This document shows, in pieces, positions 43,623 through 52,805 of a DNA stretch of 64,000 nt (position 1 is its first letter; the number at the start of each line of letters is the position of its first letter). The translations under genes were made by a program, and so were the position numbers. The notes beneath the pieces were generated by a model. The model ran no database searches and was not told the origin of the DNA. It saw only the letters and a list, made by a program, of their open reading frames with translations. The stretch is from assembly GCA_963771305.1 (NCBI GenBank), contig CAVYTS010000042.1, positions 183,275 through 247,274 on the forward strand. The letters run 5' to 3'. This DNA is from CAJCIT01 sp963771305. GTDB lineage: Bacteria; Acidobacteriota; Terriglobia; Bryobacterales; Bryobacteraceae.

Positions 43623-44351
43623 ATGAAGCTCGATTCCACCAAGTCGCCGCTGATGATCCTTGTTCCTGCGCTCAACGAGGAAGGCGCTATCGCCGGCGTG
43701 ATCCGCGAGATCCACGATCAGCTTCCCGACACGCCGATCCTGGTCGTGGACGATTGCTCGATTGATGGCACCCGACCGGTGGCCGAGCAGTGCGGCGCTG
43801 TGGTTATCTCCGTGCCGGCCCACTTGGGACTCGGGGGCTGCGTTCAAGCCGGCTACAAGTTGGCTTTTGAATCCGGCTTCTCCTACGTCATCCGGGTGGA
43901 TGGTGACGGCCAACACAACCCTGCTGACATCCCCCGTCTGTATGACGCGCTTGTTAAGTCGGGCGTCGAAATGGTGATCGGTTCTCGCTACAAGGGCGGG
44001 AACACCGGCTATACAAGTTGGACCCGCAGATTGGGTATTGAGATTTTCCGCCTCGTGTTGTGGCCGATCCTCGGCCAGTCGGTTCGGGATCCTACTTCCG
44101 GCTTCGTCGGTGTCAACCATCGGGCGCTCGCCGTCTTCGCACGTAGCTTCCCGCTCGAATACCCGGAAATTGAGACGCTGGTGGTGCTGCAACGTAAGCG
44201 TTTCCGGTTCTTAGAGGTACCGTGTGAAATGCGACCGCGGCAGTCGGGCCGCACTAGCATCACGCCGATGAAGTCGCTTTATTACTTGACGCACGTCCTG
44301 CTCGGCGTCTTTGTCAACGTCCTCAAGTTCGATGGGCGTCGCCGGGCCTAA
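43623..44351 (+). CDS. Glycosyltransferase family 2, polyprenyl-phosphate (DPM1-like) type
   Basis: 242 residues from ATG 43623. LMILVPALNEEGAIAGVI, PILVVDDCSIDGT and VIRVDGDGQHNPADIPRL are the standard dolichyl/undecaprenyl-phosphate mannosyl- or glucosyltransferase motifs; MVIGSRYKGGNTGYTSW and VRDPTSGFVGVNHRAL follow. Such enzymes charge a lipid carrier with a sugar for membrane transferases. They are often next to a DUF2304 gene; here DUF2304 lies 2.7 kb further on, past a lactamase gene and an IS110 copy. The natural product would be used by the TMTC-like protein of the same cluster. Confidence 0.92.
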   Translation: MKLDSTKSPLMILVPALNEEGAIAGVIREIHDQLPDTPILVVDDCSIDGTRPVAEQCGAVVISVPAHLGLGGCVQAGYKLAFESGFSYVIRVDGDGQHNPADIPRLYDALVKSGVEMVIGSRYKGGNTGYTSWTRRLGIEIFRLVLWPILGQSVRDPTSGFVGVNHRALAVFARSFPLEYPEIETLVVLQRKRFRFLEVPCEMRPRQSGRTSITPMKSLYYLTHVLLGVFVNVLKFDGRRRA

Positions 44352-44378
44352 TTTTCAATAGCGCCTCCGAAACTTTGC

Positions 44379-45245
44379 ATGTCACGTCTCATAAGACTTC
44401 TTTTTCTACTTCCAATGCTCGTCGCCGGCCAAAACAACAGCGCGACCCGCGCCCGCTGGAACCAACCCATGGAACCCTTTTGCATTGCCGGCAACATCTA
44501 CTACGTGGGCACGGCGAATCTGGCATCGTACCTCATCACCACGCCGCAGGGCGACTTCCTGCTGGACGGCGGTCTTCCTGAATCCGCGCCTCTGATTGAA
44601 AAAAGCATTGCCAAGCTGGGCTTCCATCTCACAGATGTTAAGATTCTCATCAACAGCCACGCGCACTTCGATCACGCGGGCGGCCTCGCGGCGCTGAAAC
44701 CCGACACGGGCGCGCAACTGATCGCGAGCCGGCCTGACGGCGAGTTGATCAGCCAGGGACGGCAGGTGTACTTCGACCTTGGTCCGGATACTAAATTCCC
44801 AGCGGCCAAAGTCGATCGCTTCATTGAGGACGGGGGCACTCTCCAATTGGGTGGCACTACGCTAACCGCCCATCTGACGCCCGGGCACAGTCTCGGTTGC
44901 ACCTCGTGGACGATGCCGGTTGTGGACGCCGGAAAAACGTACAACGTCGTTTTTCTCTGCAGCATCGCGTTTTCCGGCTTCCACTTCCTAAACAACCCGA
45001 AGAACACACACCTGATCGAGGACTTCAACAGCACGTTTGCAAAGCTCCATCAACTGCCTTGCGACATTTTCCTGGCTCCCCATAGCGAGTCCTTCCACCT
45101 AAGCGAAAAACGAGCTCGGATGCAGACAGGCGGCCCGAATCCGTTCATCGACCCCGGTGAATTCGCGGCTTTTGTGAATGCGTCGGAGCAGGATTTCCGC
45201 CGGGAAGTCGCGCGCCAGCAATCCGCGGCGTCGGCCCACAAATGA
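44379..45245 (+). CDS. Subclass B3-like metallo-beta-lactamase fold hydrolase
   Basis: 288 residues with a signal peptide (LIRLLFLLPMLVAGQN). Zinc ligands: INSHAHFDHAGGLAAL (HxHxDH), THLTPGHSLGCTSW-like His in LTPGHSLGCTSWTM and the last His in IFLAPHSESFHL. This layout, including GHSLGCTSW, is that of B3 beta-lactamases, so a periplasmic beta-lactam-hydrolysing activity is plausible. Environmental B3 homologues are frequent in Acidobacteriota and not all hydrolyse drugs. Complete; it sits inside a glycan cluster 28 bp after the second GT2. Confidence 0.88.
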   Translation: MSRLIRLLFLLPMLVAGQNNSATRARWNQPMEPFCIAGNIYYVGTANLASYLITTPQGDFLLDGGLPESAPLIEKSIAKLGFHLTDVKILINSHAHFDHAGGLAALKPDTGAQLIASRPDGELISQGRQVYFDLGPDTKFPAAKVDRFIEDGGTLQLGGTTLTAHLTPGHSLGCTSWTMPVVDAGKTYNVVFLCSIAFSGFHFLNNPKNTHLIEDFNSTFAKLHQLPCDIFLAPHSESFHLSEKRARMQTGGPNPFIDPGEFAAFVNASEQDFRREVARQQSAASAHK

Positions 45246-45733
45246 ACATCGCCAACACAGAACCGCCCGCGTCAGTGTGGGTGAAAACTCCAGCACTGAA
45301 CGGACCCACGACAAGGCCGAACGGGACAGGAGCCTCTGTCCCAAGGCGATCACGAAATCCTCTCTTGTCAACTCAAGCCCACTCGCCGCGTGGACAGAGC
45401 GAGCCTTCCATGAGACGGCCCCACGAGTCAACCGAAAAGTTGAGTGGGTTTTGTTCTTTTTTGCCTTTTTCATATGAACCCTGCTTCCATACGCATTCAA
45501 TGAAGAGCCGCCTGAGCCCGATGCAAAAGGGGTTCCTGATTCGAGGCCTGGTGCTGCTATCTGTCCCGCGGGCTCAAAGGCCCAAGACTCGCGTCGCAGT
45601 CACCAGAAGAACAAAACGGTTTTTGTTTTCGTTTCAACAGAAAGTTTTTTGGTTTTGCGTTTGGCTCTCCTTTATCTCGCTACGGCCACCTCCGCCGCTG
45701 TTTTCCCAAAGAACGGCTGATAGATCGTTTTGC
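45246..45733. other. Intergenic region before the IS110 copy
   Basis: About 490 bp without a supported gene. A T-rich run near 45450-45470 follows a GTTGAGTGGG stretch and may end transcription of the lactamase gene. Confidence 0.4.
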
Positions 45734-46779
45734 TTACCTAGAGAGTCGGTGCAATAACACCGCCAGCTTGCGTGCCACCGCCACAATCACCCGCTTCTTC
45801 GCATTCTTGCCACCACGTCCAGCCAACGCTAAGCCCCATTCTCTGAGCTCTGACTCTTTGCCAAAATGCCCCAGGATGTGATTCGAACATTGCACCAGGA
45901 GCTTGCGCAGATAACCATTGCCCGCTTTGCTGATACCCAGTTGTGGATCGCGCTCTCCCGATTGATTTTGTCTTGGCCGTAATCCCAGGTACGGGCCCAC
46001 GTCGCGGCTATGGGCGCATCGCTGCGCGTCCGACAGTGTCAACACATACCTCAACCAGGTCAGTATCCCCACCCCGGGCACCGAGCACAGCACTTTGGTC
46101 TCTTCCTGATAACGTTGGCCGGCGATTAGTCCCAGCATCGCGTCGTAGGCCGCAATCTGTAGACCGAGCTGATCGACCTGCTCCAGCAGCGGCTTGAGCG
46201 CGGCTTGCATGTCGCCTTTCAGCACTTCCAAGGCCCGTGCTCCCAACGTCGGAGTGATGGCAGCTGGCAGGCGCGTGCCTTTTGTTTTGGCCAGGCCGCG
46301 TGCGTTGTTGACCAGCAGCGCCCGCGCTCGCACCAGGGCATCCCGTGCCCGAATGGCGCACAGATCGGTTTGCTGCTGTTCGGTGCGGTGCTCAATCGGA
46401 TTGAGAAGCTTCGGGTCCAGGCACGCGTAGCGAGCGAGCTTCTCGGCGTCGTTGCGGTCATTCTTGCGGTCACTGCGGCCGATGCCCTGCAGATCACGCG
46501 CTTGCGCTACCAGCACTTCGTGCCCATAGCTTTTCAGGAAACGGCTGATCCAGCCCGATTGCGTTCCGGTTTCCATCGCGATACGCGTTCGCATCAGCGA
46601 CCCGAAATGCTTCTTGAGGGACGACTCGGTGTTGTGGAAACTGCCTCGCTCGATTACTTCGCCTTCGGCGTTATGCAATAGCTACTGGTCTTGTCCCCCA
46701 GGTCGATCCCGATGGTTTCTCCGCTCTTGGTCTGCCCTCGAGCTTTCTTCACAAGCTTCGGTTTGTTACTCTTCTTCAT
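45734..46779 (-). pseudogene. IS110-family transposase, one-base deletion near the start
   Basis: The ATG at 46779 gives KKSNKPKLVKKARGQTK and GETIGIDLGDKTSSYC, with the first catalytic Asp of the DEDD (RuvC-like) site. At about 46676 one base is missing, and the main frame continues NAEGEVIERGSFHNTE, then AMETGTQSGWISRFL (Glu), GIGRSDRKNDRNDAEKLARY (two Asp) and the C-terminal transposase_20 domain (LCSVPGVGILTWLRYVLTL, DVGPYLGLRPRQNQSGE). ATGAAC instead of ATAAC would restore it. IS110 elements lack terminal inverted repeats, so the element boundaries are not marked. It separates the GT2 genes from DUF2304. Confidence 0.85.
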
Positions 46780-47033
46780 GAGGCTGGTCCTCTTTCTGGC
46801 ACCTCATCGAGTGCGCTCTGGTTAGCTTATCGCTCTCCGGCTGATGGCCAGCCGTCTCATCCTATCTGTCCCAAGATGCAGCACGGTCGACTCGTCACTC
46901 TGTCCTAGAGTTTTCACACAGACTCGTCAGGGAGCGGTGGGATCAGGTCCAACCTGGCCCACGCCGCCTAGTTTGCGTCAACGCCCAGACGGCCCCCGGG
47001 CGACCCACTAGAATAAGTGAGGTAACGGATACC
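46780..47033. other. Intergenic region right of IS110 transposase
   Basis: About 250 bp. IS110-type elements use non-coding end sequence to encode guide (bridge) RNA next to the transposase, usually on the 5' side of the gene for this group. This stretch is therefore the place to look for it, but no structure was resolved by eye. Confidence 0.35.
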
Positions 47034-47405
47034 ATGGAACATCTGCTGAACCTGATGGCCGTGTTTAGCGCGGTCCTCATTGTGCTAGTGCTTGTGAGCT
47101 TGCGCCGGGCGCATATCCGCGTCGAATACTCGGTGAGCTGGCTTCTGGCTGGAGTCGCCCTGTTCATTCTTTCCCAGTCGCGGTGGCTGCTGAACGGCAT
47201 TGCGTCTGTTCTGCGGATCTCCGATCCCTTGCTCGCCCTGCTCATGGTCGTTTTCGTGACGTTCTTAGTCGTCTTCTTTCGTTATTGCGTCGTACTTTCT
47301 CAGTTGAAAGACGCTAACGTGGCGATCATGCAGCGCGTCGCTATCCTTGAATATCAGTTGCGGTCTCTGCATGAAGAAGAACAAGTCACCCCGGCCGCCC
47401 GTTAA
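47034..47405 (+). CDS. DUF2304 membrane protein
   Basis: 123 residues with three hydrophobic segments (LMAVFSAVLIVLVLVSL, SVSWLLAGVALFILS, LALLMVVFVTFLVVFF) and a C-terminal amphipathic tail (NVAIMQRVAILEYQLRSLHE). DUF2304 proteins accompany polyprenyl-phosphate GT2 enzymes and probably act as their membrane partner. The end overlaps the start of the next gene by 35 bp. Confidence 0.88.
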   Translation: MEHLLNLMAVFSAVLIVLVLVSLRRAHIRVEYSVSWLLAGVALFILSQSRWLLNGIASVLRISDPLLALLMVVFVTFLVVFFRYCVVLSQLKDANVAIMQRVAILEYQLRSLHEEEQVTPAAR

Positions 47406-49182
47406 GCTGGCCGCGAAGCCGAACGTTGCGGTGGCTTCGCCCGGCGCAGCATCCCCGAAAAAGAAAACGCAGGGCGGAACGCCGGCGATTCCGGCCTGGA
47501 TTCAGATTCTGGTTGGCGTAGCAGTCGCCGTGGCGGCTTCGTTCGCCGTTTTCGGATCCAGCCTCCGTGGCCCGTTCCTCTACGACGATGTATACCTGCC
47601 CTTCGTGGCGCGACATCTTCAAAGCGCTCCACTGAAATACTGGGTCACCGGGGACCGACCGTTTCTCATGTTCACGTTCTGGATCAATAACCAGATGAGT
47701 GGACTCGATACATGGTCCTATCACGCCACCAATATTCTGCTCCATGCGCTAAACACCGTACTTGTGTTCTTCATTCTTCGCTGGCTGGTCGAACGTGTCA
47801 AAATGCCAAGCCGGGCCACCAGAAACCTCGCGCTTTTTGGCGCTGCCGTTTTCTTGGCTCACCCGCTGCAGGCCGAGTCGGTGGCATACATTGCAAGCCG
47901 ATCGGAAACATTAGCTGTATTTTTTCTGTTCAGTTCGTACGCCCTTTTTCTCTATTACCGAAAAAAGGGTCTTGCGTGGCTGCCGGCGGCTGGGGTGTTG
48001 TTGTTGTTCGCGCTTGCGCAGCTGACCAAGGAGTACGCCGTAGCGCTGATCGGCTTGCTGTTATTGACCGATCTAATGTTCCCCATTCAACTTCCGGACC
48101 AGCTAGTCTCCGGCCCCGGTTCCATTAAGCGGGATTGGCGGCTGTATTTGCTCATGGCTCTGGCCGGGGCGGCGGGAGTGGCATTTGTCCTCCGGACTCT
48201 ATCATTAGCCACGACGGCCGGTTTCCACGTGAAAGAGGCGACCCCGGTTGAGTATCTCTTAACTCAGTTTCGTGCCTGGTGGGCTTACGTGCGATTGTTC
48301 GTCTTCCCATTCAGCTTGAATGTCGACCACGACTTCCCGTTTACGCGGTCCTTGGCCGACCCCTGGTCCTGGGTAGGGCTCTTATGCGCCGCGTTGAGCA
48401 TCGCCGCCGCGCTACGCTTCCGCAAGCAGTTTCCCCTTGCAGCCTTTGGCTGTCTGACCTACTTTTTGCTTCTTGCGCCGACCTCCTCGTTCATTCCTAT
48501 TGCGGATCCTTTCGTTGAGCGCCGCATGTACCTCCCGATGCTTGGCCTGATCCTGATTGCGATCGACCTTGTCCGGCGCATGCAGCTCGAAACGAAAATG
48601 CCGCTCGCTCTGGCGGGAATCGTCGCCCTGCTCGCAGTCTTCACGTTCCAGCGCAGCGCGCTGTGGGGGAGCGAGGTTGCTCTGTGGTCGGACGCTGCTA
48701 TAGGCAGTCCGAATAAAGTGCGCCCGCAGTTCCAGCTGGCATTCGCGCATTACACGGCAGGCCAGTGTGCGCAAGCCGTGAGCGGTTTCGAGAGAACGGC
48801 GCAGCTGGAAACGCCCAGCCGCCAATTGCTGGCGGATTGGGCTCTTGCTCTGGATTGCATGGGGAAGCCGGACCAGGCGCGGGCGAAGTTTGAAGAGTTA
48901 GCGAAGAAACATCCCAGCGCCTACATCTATTCCCAGATCGCGATGATTTACGGGAAACAGAATCGGTTGGCCGATGCCCTGCAGGCGCTCGATCGTGCGG
49001 CCGCGCTCGATCCGAACTTTGACCCGATCTATTCTTATCGCGGCGTCGTGTACTACAAGCAGGCTGAGTTTGAGAAATCCAAGGCTGCCTTCGAGCGCGC
49101 CCTCCAGCTCAACCAAGATAATGAAGCAGCGCGCAACGGTCTCGCGCTCGTCAATGAGCATCTGGCGCAGTTGCCGCGCTAG
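47371..49182 (+). CDS. TMTC-like membrane protein with C-terminal TPR repeats
   Basis: 603 residues from ATG 47371. A basic, Lys/Pro-rich N-terminus precedes about ten membrane helices, with a FLYDDVYLPFVARH loop after the first (the acidic DD pair typical of GT-C enzymes), AVFLAHPLQAESVAYIASRSE and FIPIADPFVERRMYLPMLG. The last 170 residues are TPRs (FQLAFAHYTAGQCAQAVSG, ALQALDRAAALDPNF, YKQAEFEKSKAAFERALQLN). This matches the bacterial relatives of TMTC O-mannosyltransferases. It would use a lipid-linked sugar made by the DPM1-like GT2 and transfer it on the periplasmic side; the acceptor is unknown. Confidence 0.85.
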   Translation: MKKNKSPRPPVKLAAKPNVAVASPGAASPKKKTQGGTPAIPAWIQILVGVAVAVAASFAVFGSSLRGPFLYDDVYLPFVARHLQSAPLKYWVTGDRPFLMFTFWINNQMSGLDTWSYHATNILLHALNTVLVFFILRWLVERVKMPSRATRNLALFGAAVFLAHPLQAESVAYIASRSETLAVFFLFSSYALFLYYRKKGLAWLPAAGVLLLFALAQLTKEYAVALIGLLLLTDLMFPIQLPDQLVSGPGSIKRDWRLYLLMALAGAAGVAFVLRTLSLATTAGFHVKEATPVEYLLTQFRAWWAYVRLFVFPFSLNVDHDFPFTRSLADPWSWVGLLCAALSIAAALRFRKQFPLAAFGCLTYFLLLAPTSSFIPIADPFVERRMYLPMLGLILIAIDLVRRMQLETKMPLALAGIVALLAVFTFQRSALWGSEVALWSDAAIGSPNKVRPQFQLAFAHYTAGQCAQAVSGFERTAQLETPSRQLLADWALALDCMGKPDQARAKFEELAKKHPSAYIYSQIAMIYGKQNRLADALQALDRAAALDPNFDPIYSYRGVVYYKQAEFEKSKAAFERALQLNQDNEAARNGLALVNEHLAQLPR

Positions 49183-49200
49183 GGCGCGCAGCCGACCTTC

Positions 49201-50325
49201 ATGACCCCGCTCCGCATTGGCGTCAACGCTCTCTACCTCTTGCCCGGGGGTGTTGGCGGTACAGAGATCTATCTCCGTCAGCTGCTTCGCGCGTTGGCCG
49301 GGATTGACAGCCCGCATCACTACCTCGTCTTCACAAACCGTGAGACTGGTTCCGACCTGGTCCCGAGTTCCCGTCAGTTTGAATACTGTCCGCAGCTCGT
49401 GCACGCGGCCAAGCGCCCGTCGCGGATTCTATACGAGCAGTTGCGCCTGCCTGGAGTCCTCCACTCGCAGAAGATCGATGTTCTGCTGAATCCCGGGTTT
49501 ACGGCGCCTTTTGCGGCCCACGTACCTTCCGTGACCGTGTTCCACGACTTGCAACACATCCGCCACCCTGAACACTTTCGGCGATTCGACTTACCCTTCT
49601 GGCGTTTCCTGTTGTGGCAGTCCGCCAGGAAGTCCGCGCATTTGATCGCTGTTTCCGAGGCCACGCGCCGCGACCTTTTGGCGCATTATCGGCTCTCTTC
49701 TGATGCCGTGTCAGTGATCACGCACGGCGTGGAACCGGAGTTTTTCTCCTTGGGTCGGCGGCGCGACGACGAACGGCTTTCTATCCTGTGCGTTTCGACG
49801 CTGCATCCGCACAAGAATCTCGAGCGCCTGGTGCGGGTGTTCGCAAGGTTGCGACAGCGGCACCCCCAGTTGCGGCTTGTCTTGGCAGGTATGCGTGGTT
49901 TCCACGCTGCCCAGATCGAAAAGCAAATTGTTGACTCCGGCGTAGCCGGCTCGGTAGAGGTCACTGGCTGGATCGCCCGCGAAAACCTCTACGATCTCTA
50001 TCGTCGCGCCACCATCTTCGTTTACCCCTCGACGTTTGAGGGCTTCGGGATGCCAGTGCTGGAAGCGTTGGCAGCCGGCGTACCGGTCGCCTGTTCGGAC
50101 ATTCCGCCACTGCATGAAGCTGCCGGAGAGGCGGCTCTCTACTTTCATCCCGAGCACGACGACGAAATGATCGCAGTCCTCGATCAGTTGCTAGACGACT
50201 CGGCTGTCGCCGCCCGCCTGTCAATTGAAGGACCAGCGCGCGCCCGGCTCTTCACTTGGCAGCAAGCGGCTCGGGCCACGCTCAGATGTCTGGAAGCCGC
50301 TTACCGCAGCCAATCCTCCAATTGA
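49201..50325 (+). CDS. Glycosyltransferase family 4
   Basis: 374 residues of a GT-B fold enzyme. IGVNALYLLPGGVGGTEIYL is the N-terminal acceptor-side motif, VTVFHDLQHIRHPEHFRRF and LIAVSEATRRDLLAHY follow, and RLSILCVSTLHPHKNLERLV, VTGWIARENLYDLYRRA and VYPSTFEGFGMPVLEAL form the C-terminal nucleotide-sugar site with the EX7E-type motif. It is the last gene of the cluster. Its stop overlaps the end of the convergent dapD by 25 bp. Confidence 0.92.
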   Translation: MTPLRIGVNALYLLPGGVGGTEIYLRQLLRALAGIDSPHHYLVFTNRETGSDLVPSSRQFEYCPQLVHAAKRPSRILYEQLRLPGVLHSQKIDVLLNPGFTAPFAAHVPSVTVFHDLQHIRHPEHFRRFDLPFWRFLLWQSARKSAHLIAVSEATRRDLLAHYRLSSDAVSVITHGVEPEFFSLGRRRDDERLSILCVSTLHPHKNLERLVRVFARLRQRHPQLRLVLAGMRGFHAAQIEKQIVDSGVAGSVEVTGWIARENLYDLYRRATIFVYPSTFEGFGMPVLEALAAGVPVACSDIPPLHEAAGEAALYFHPEHDDEMIAVLDQLLDDSAVAARLSIEGPARARLFTWQQAARATLRCLEAAYRSQSSN

Positions 50326-51167
50326 ATCTTGGTGTCCGTGGTTGCATCCCGGTACTTCACAATGACCGGTGTGTACAGCGACACGCCCCACTCTTTGCCC
50401 GGGCCGTGCTGAACAGCACGTGAGCCCGCCACCACCACGGCCTCCGAAGGAATCACCAAGGGCTGATTGCTGGTGGCGCGGTGAATTGTTCCATTGACGA
50501 GGTCGTAAACCGGCGTTGAGCGGTTCAGGATGGTCCCGCTGCCCAGCACCGCACGCCGTTTGACCACGGTTCCTTCGTAGACGCCGCAGTTACCCCCGAC
50601 CAGAACATCGTCCTCGATAACCACTGGCAAAGCACCCACTGGCTCCAACACGCCACCGATTTGTGACGCAGCTGAAATGTGGCAGTTCATCCCGACCTGC
50701 GCGCAGCTTCCGATCAGCGCATGAGAGTCGACCATGGTGCCATCCCCCACCCAGGCGCCGGCATTGATGTACATCGGCGGCATGCAGGTCACTCCGCGGC
50801 CCACGAAGCAGCCATCGCGAATGCTGGAGCCGCCGGGAACGATGCGCACGCCGCTCTTTTCAGTGAACTGTTTTAGGGGATAAGTTGATTTGTCAAAGAA
50901 CTGCCAGCTGGGCGTTCCGCTCGATACTTCGATGACGCCGCCGATACGGAATCCCAGCAGGATTCCTTTCTTGACCCACGCGTTGACGCGCCAGCCGGTC
51001 GGCGCCTCGTGATCCGGTTCCGCTGCGCGAACTGTTCCCCGGTTCAAAAGGTCACGAAAAGCCAGGAACAGCTCCATGTCTGCCGCTGAGTACCGTTCGG
51101 GTTTGGCATCGAAGAGTTGCTCAATCTGCTGCTGTACGGACGGCAAGACACCGAGCCCCTCGCTCAC
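50301..51167 (-). CDS. dapD: Tetrahydrodipicolinate N-succinyltransferase
   Basis: 288 residues. The enzyme adds a succinyl group to tetrahydrodipicolinate in the diaminopimelate/lysine route. The C-terminal left-handed beta helix is built of hexapeptide repeats (GGSSIRDGCFVGRGVTCMPP, YINAGAWVGDGTMVDSHAL, GNCGVYEGTVVKRRAVLGSG). N-terminal region RFRDLLNRGTVRAA-like (FLAFRDLLNRGTVRAAEPD). It is the last gene of the operon and overlaps dapA by 4 bp (start 51167 against stop 51164), so translation is coupled. Confidence 0.95.
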   Translation of the reverse strand: MSEGLGVLPSVQQQIEQLFDAKPERYSAADMELFLAFRDLLNRGTVRAAEPDHEAPTGWRVNAWVKKGILLGFRIGGVIEVSSGTPSWQFFDKSTYPLKQFTEKSGVRIVPGGSSIRDGCFVGRGVTCMPPMYINAGAWVGDGTMVDSHALIGSCAQVGMNCHISAASQIGGVLEPVGALPVVIEDDVLVGGNCGVYEGTVVKRRAVLGSGTILNRSTPVYDLVNGTIHRATSNQPLVIPSEAVVVAGSRAVQHGPGKEWGVSLYTPVIVKYRDATTDTKIQLEDWLR

Positions 51168-52054
51168 GCTTGCACTCCCCGCAAGAGACCTGCTGCTTCC
51201 AGCACATCGTGCATCTTTCTTTGTGTGGCCGGTTCGGGAGCCACCATTGGCAGCCGCCAGATCGGTTCGAGCAATCCCATCGCCGCCATCGCAAACTTGA
51301 CCGGCCCGGGGTTTGATTCGTAGAAATTCGCTTCCATCAGCGACTGGTATTTCCGCTGCAACTCGCGAGCCGTCCCGAAGTCGCCCTTCAGCGCGGCCTG
51401 CGTCAGCCGCGTAAACGGTCCGGGAATCTCATTCGACACGACGGAAATGATGCCTCTCCCGCCCAATGCAATCAATGGCAGTGCGATGGCATCGTCGCCC
51501 GACAGCACGTGAAAACTTTCCGGAACGCGCGCCAGGATGTTCGCCATCTGGCTGATATTTCCCGAAGCTTCTTTCACGGCGACAATGTTCTTGATCGCGG
51601 CCAGTCGTACCAGCGTGGCGGGTTCGACATTGACGGCGGTTCGTCCTTGCACGCTGTAGACGACAATCGGCAGCGATGTGGAATTCGCGATTGCCTGGTA
51701 GTGCTGATACAGGCCTTCCTGTGTCGGCTTGTTGTAATACGGGGTGACCGATAAGATGCCGTTGACCCCGAGTTTCTCGATATCTTGGATCAGCTCAATC
51801 ACTTCGTGGGTGTTGTATCCACCGGCGCCCGCCACCACCGGAACTCGACCGGCCGATTCCTCCACCGTGATCTCGACAACGCGCAGATGTTCTGCGTGCG
51901 TCAGGGTCGGGCTTTCGCCCGTGGTCCCACACGGCACTAGGAAGTTTATGCCTTCATCAATCTGTCGACGGACCAGCTTTCGCAAGGTCGGTTCGTCAAG
52001 TGATAAATCGTGGCGAAACGGTGTCACTAGCGCCGTACCGCAGCCGGTGAACAT
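51164..52054 (-). CDS. dapA: 4-hydroxy-tetrahydrodipicolinate synthase
   Basis: 296 residues, TIM barrel aldolase that condenses pyruvate with aspartate semialdehyde. FTGCGTALVTPFRHDLSLD, FLVPCGTTGESPTLTHAEH and SVTPYYNKPTQEGLYQHY are the signature segments. The Schiff-base Lys is in NIVAVKEASGNISQM, and GDDAIALPLIALGGRGIISV follows. It overlaps dapD by 4 bp and lies 21 bp after dapB. Confidence 0.97.
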   Translation of the reverse strand: MFTGCGTALVTPFRHDLSLDEPTLRKLVRRQIDEGINFLVPCGTTGESPTLTHAEHLRVVEITVEESAGRVPVVAGAGGYNTHEVIELIQDIEKLGVNGILSVTPYYNKPTQEGLYQHYQAIANSTSLPIVVYSVQGRTAVNVEPATLVRLAAIKNIVAVKEASGNISQMANILARVPESFHVLSGDDAIALPLIALGGRGIISVVSNEIPGPFTRLTQAALKGDFGTARELQRKYQSLMEANFYESNPGPVKFAMAAMGLLEPIWRLPMVAPEPATQRKMHDVLEAAGLLRGVQA

Positions 52055-52074
52055 AGAGCACTCTCCTAGCTTGA

Positions 52075-52800
52075 TTAGCCCGCGAGCTTCTCGCCGAACA
52101 AGACTTCTTCAAATGTGTGGACGCCGCGGCGTCCGATAATCCATCGTGCCGATTTCAGGGCACCCAAAGCAAATCCTTCACGGCTCCGTGCCGTATGCCG
52201 CAGCGTAATCGTATCTGCGGCCGAGTCGAAACCAATCTCATGCGTTCCGGGATGTGTTCCAGCACGCGACGAACTCACGTCGATGTTTCGGGTGTAGCCG
52301 GCTCGCTTCATGGCCTCCACCAGGTGCAGTAACGTCCCCGAGGGCGCGTCTTTCTTCGCGTCGTGGTGAATTTCCCAGGCCCAAGCCCCGTAAGACGGCT
52401 CGTCCTTCAATAGGCCAGCCGCCAACTCGGTGACCTTGCGAAACACCGCTACGCCGATGGAGAAGTTCGGACTCCACACCAGACCACTGCCTGCCTTCTC
52501 CACGCCGGCGGTCACTTCCCCGAGCCGCGCTAACCAGCCCGTTGTGCCGGTGACCGCTGCCACTCCAAGTTCCGCCAACTTCAACAGGTTTCGGGGCGCG
52601 GCCTCCGGCGTTGAAAACTCAATCGCCACGTCGACGCCCGCAAACGCCGCGGGGCTGATTCCCTCACTATTGACATTGTTGAACTCGTCGAGCCTCAACA
52701 CCACTTCAAAGCCCTGCTCACCGGCGAGGCGCTCGATGATGTGGCCCATTTTGCCGTAGCCGACCAGGGCCAGTTTCTTGGGTGTGCCTGTGTGGTCCAT
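52075..52800 (-). CDS. dapB: 4-hydroxy-tetrahydrodipicolinate reductase
   Basis: 241 residues from ATG 52800, 6 bp after lysC ends. KKLALVGYGKMGHIIERLA is the NAD(P)-binding loop, VDVAIEFSTPEAAPRNLLK and AVTGTTGWLARL the cofactor and substrate region, and EIHHDAKKDAPSGTLLHLV the catalytic motif with the conserved His/Lys. The protein reduces the DapA product. An open frame extends upstream into lysC and is not used. Confidence 0.95.
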   Translation of the reverse strand: MDHTGTPKKLALVGYGKMGHIIERLAGEQGFEVVLRLDEFNNVNSEGISPAAFAGVDVAIEFSTPEAAPRNLLKLAELGVAAVTGTTGWLARLGEVTAGVEKAGSGLVWSPNFSIGVAVFRKVTELAAGLLKDEPSYGAWAWEIHHDAKKDAPSGTLLHLVEAMKRAGYTRNIDVSSSRAGTHPGTHEIGFDSAADTITLRHTARSREGFALGALKSARWIIGRRGVHTFEEVLFGEKLAG

Positions 52801-52805
52801 AAGAG

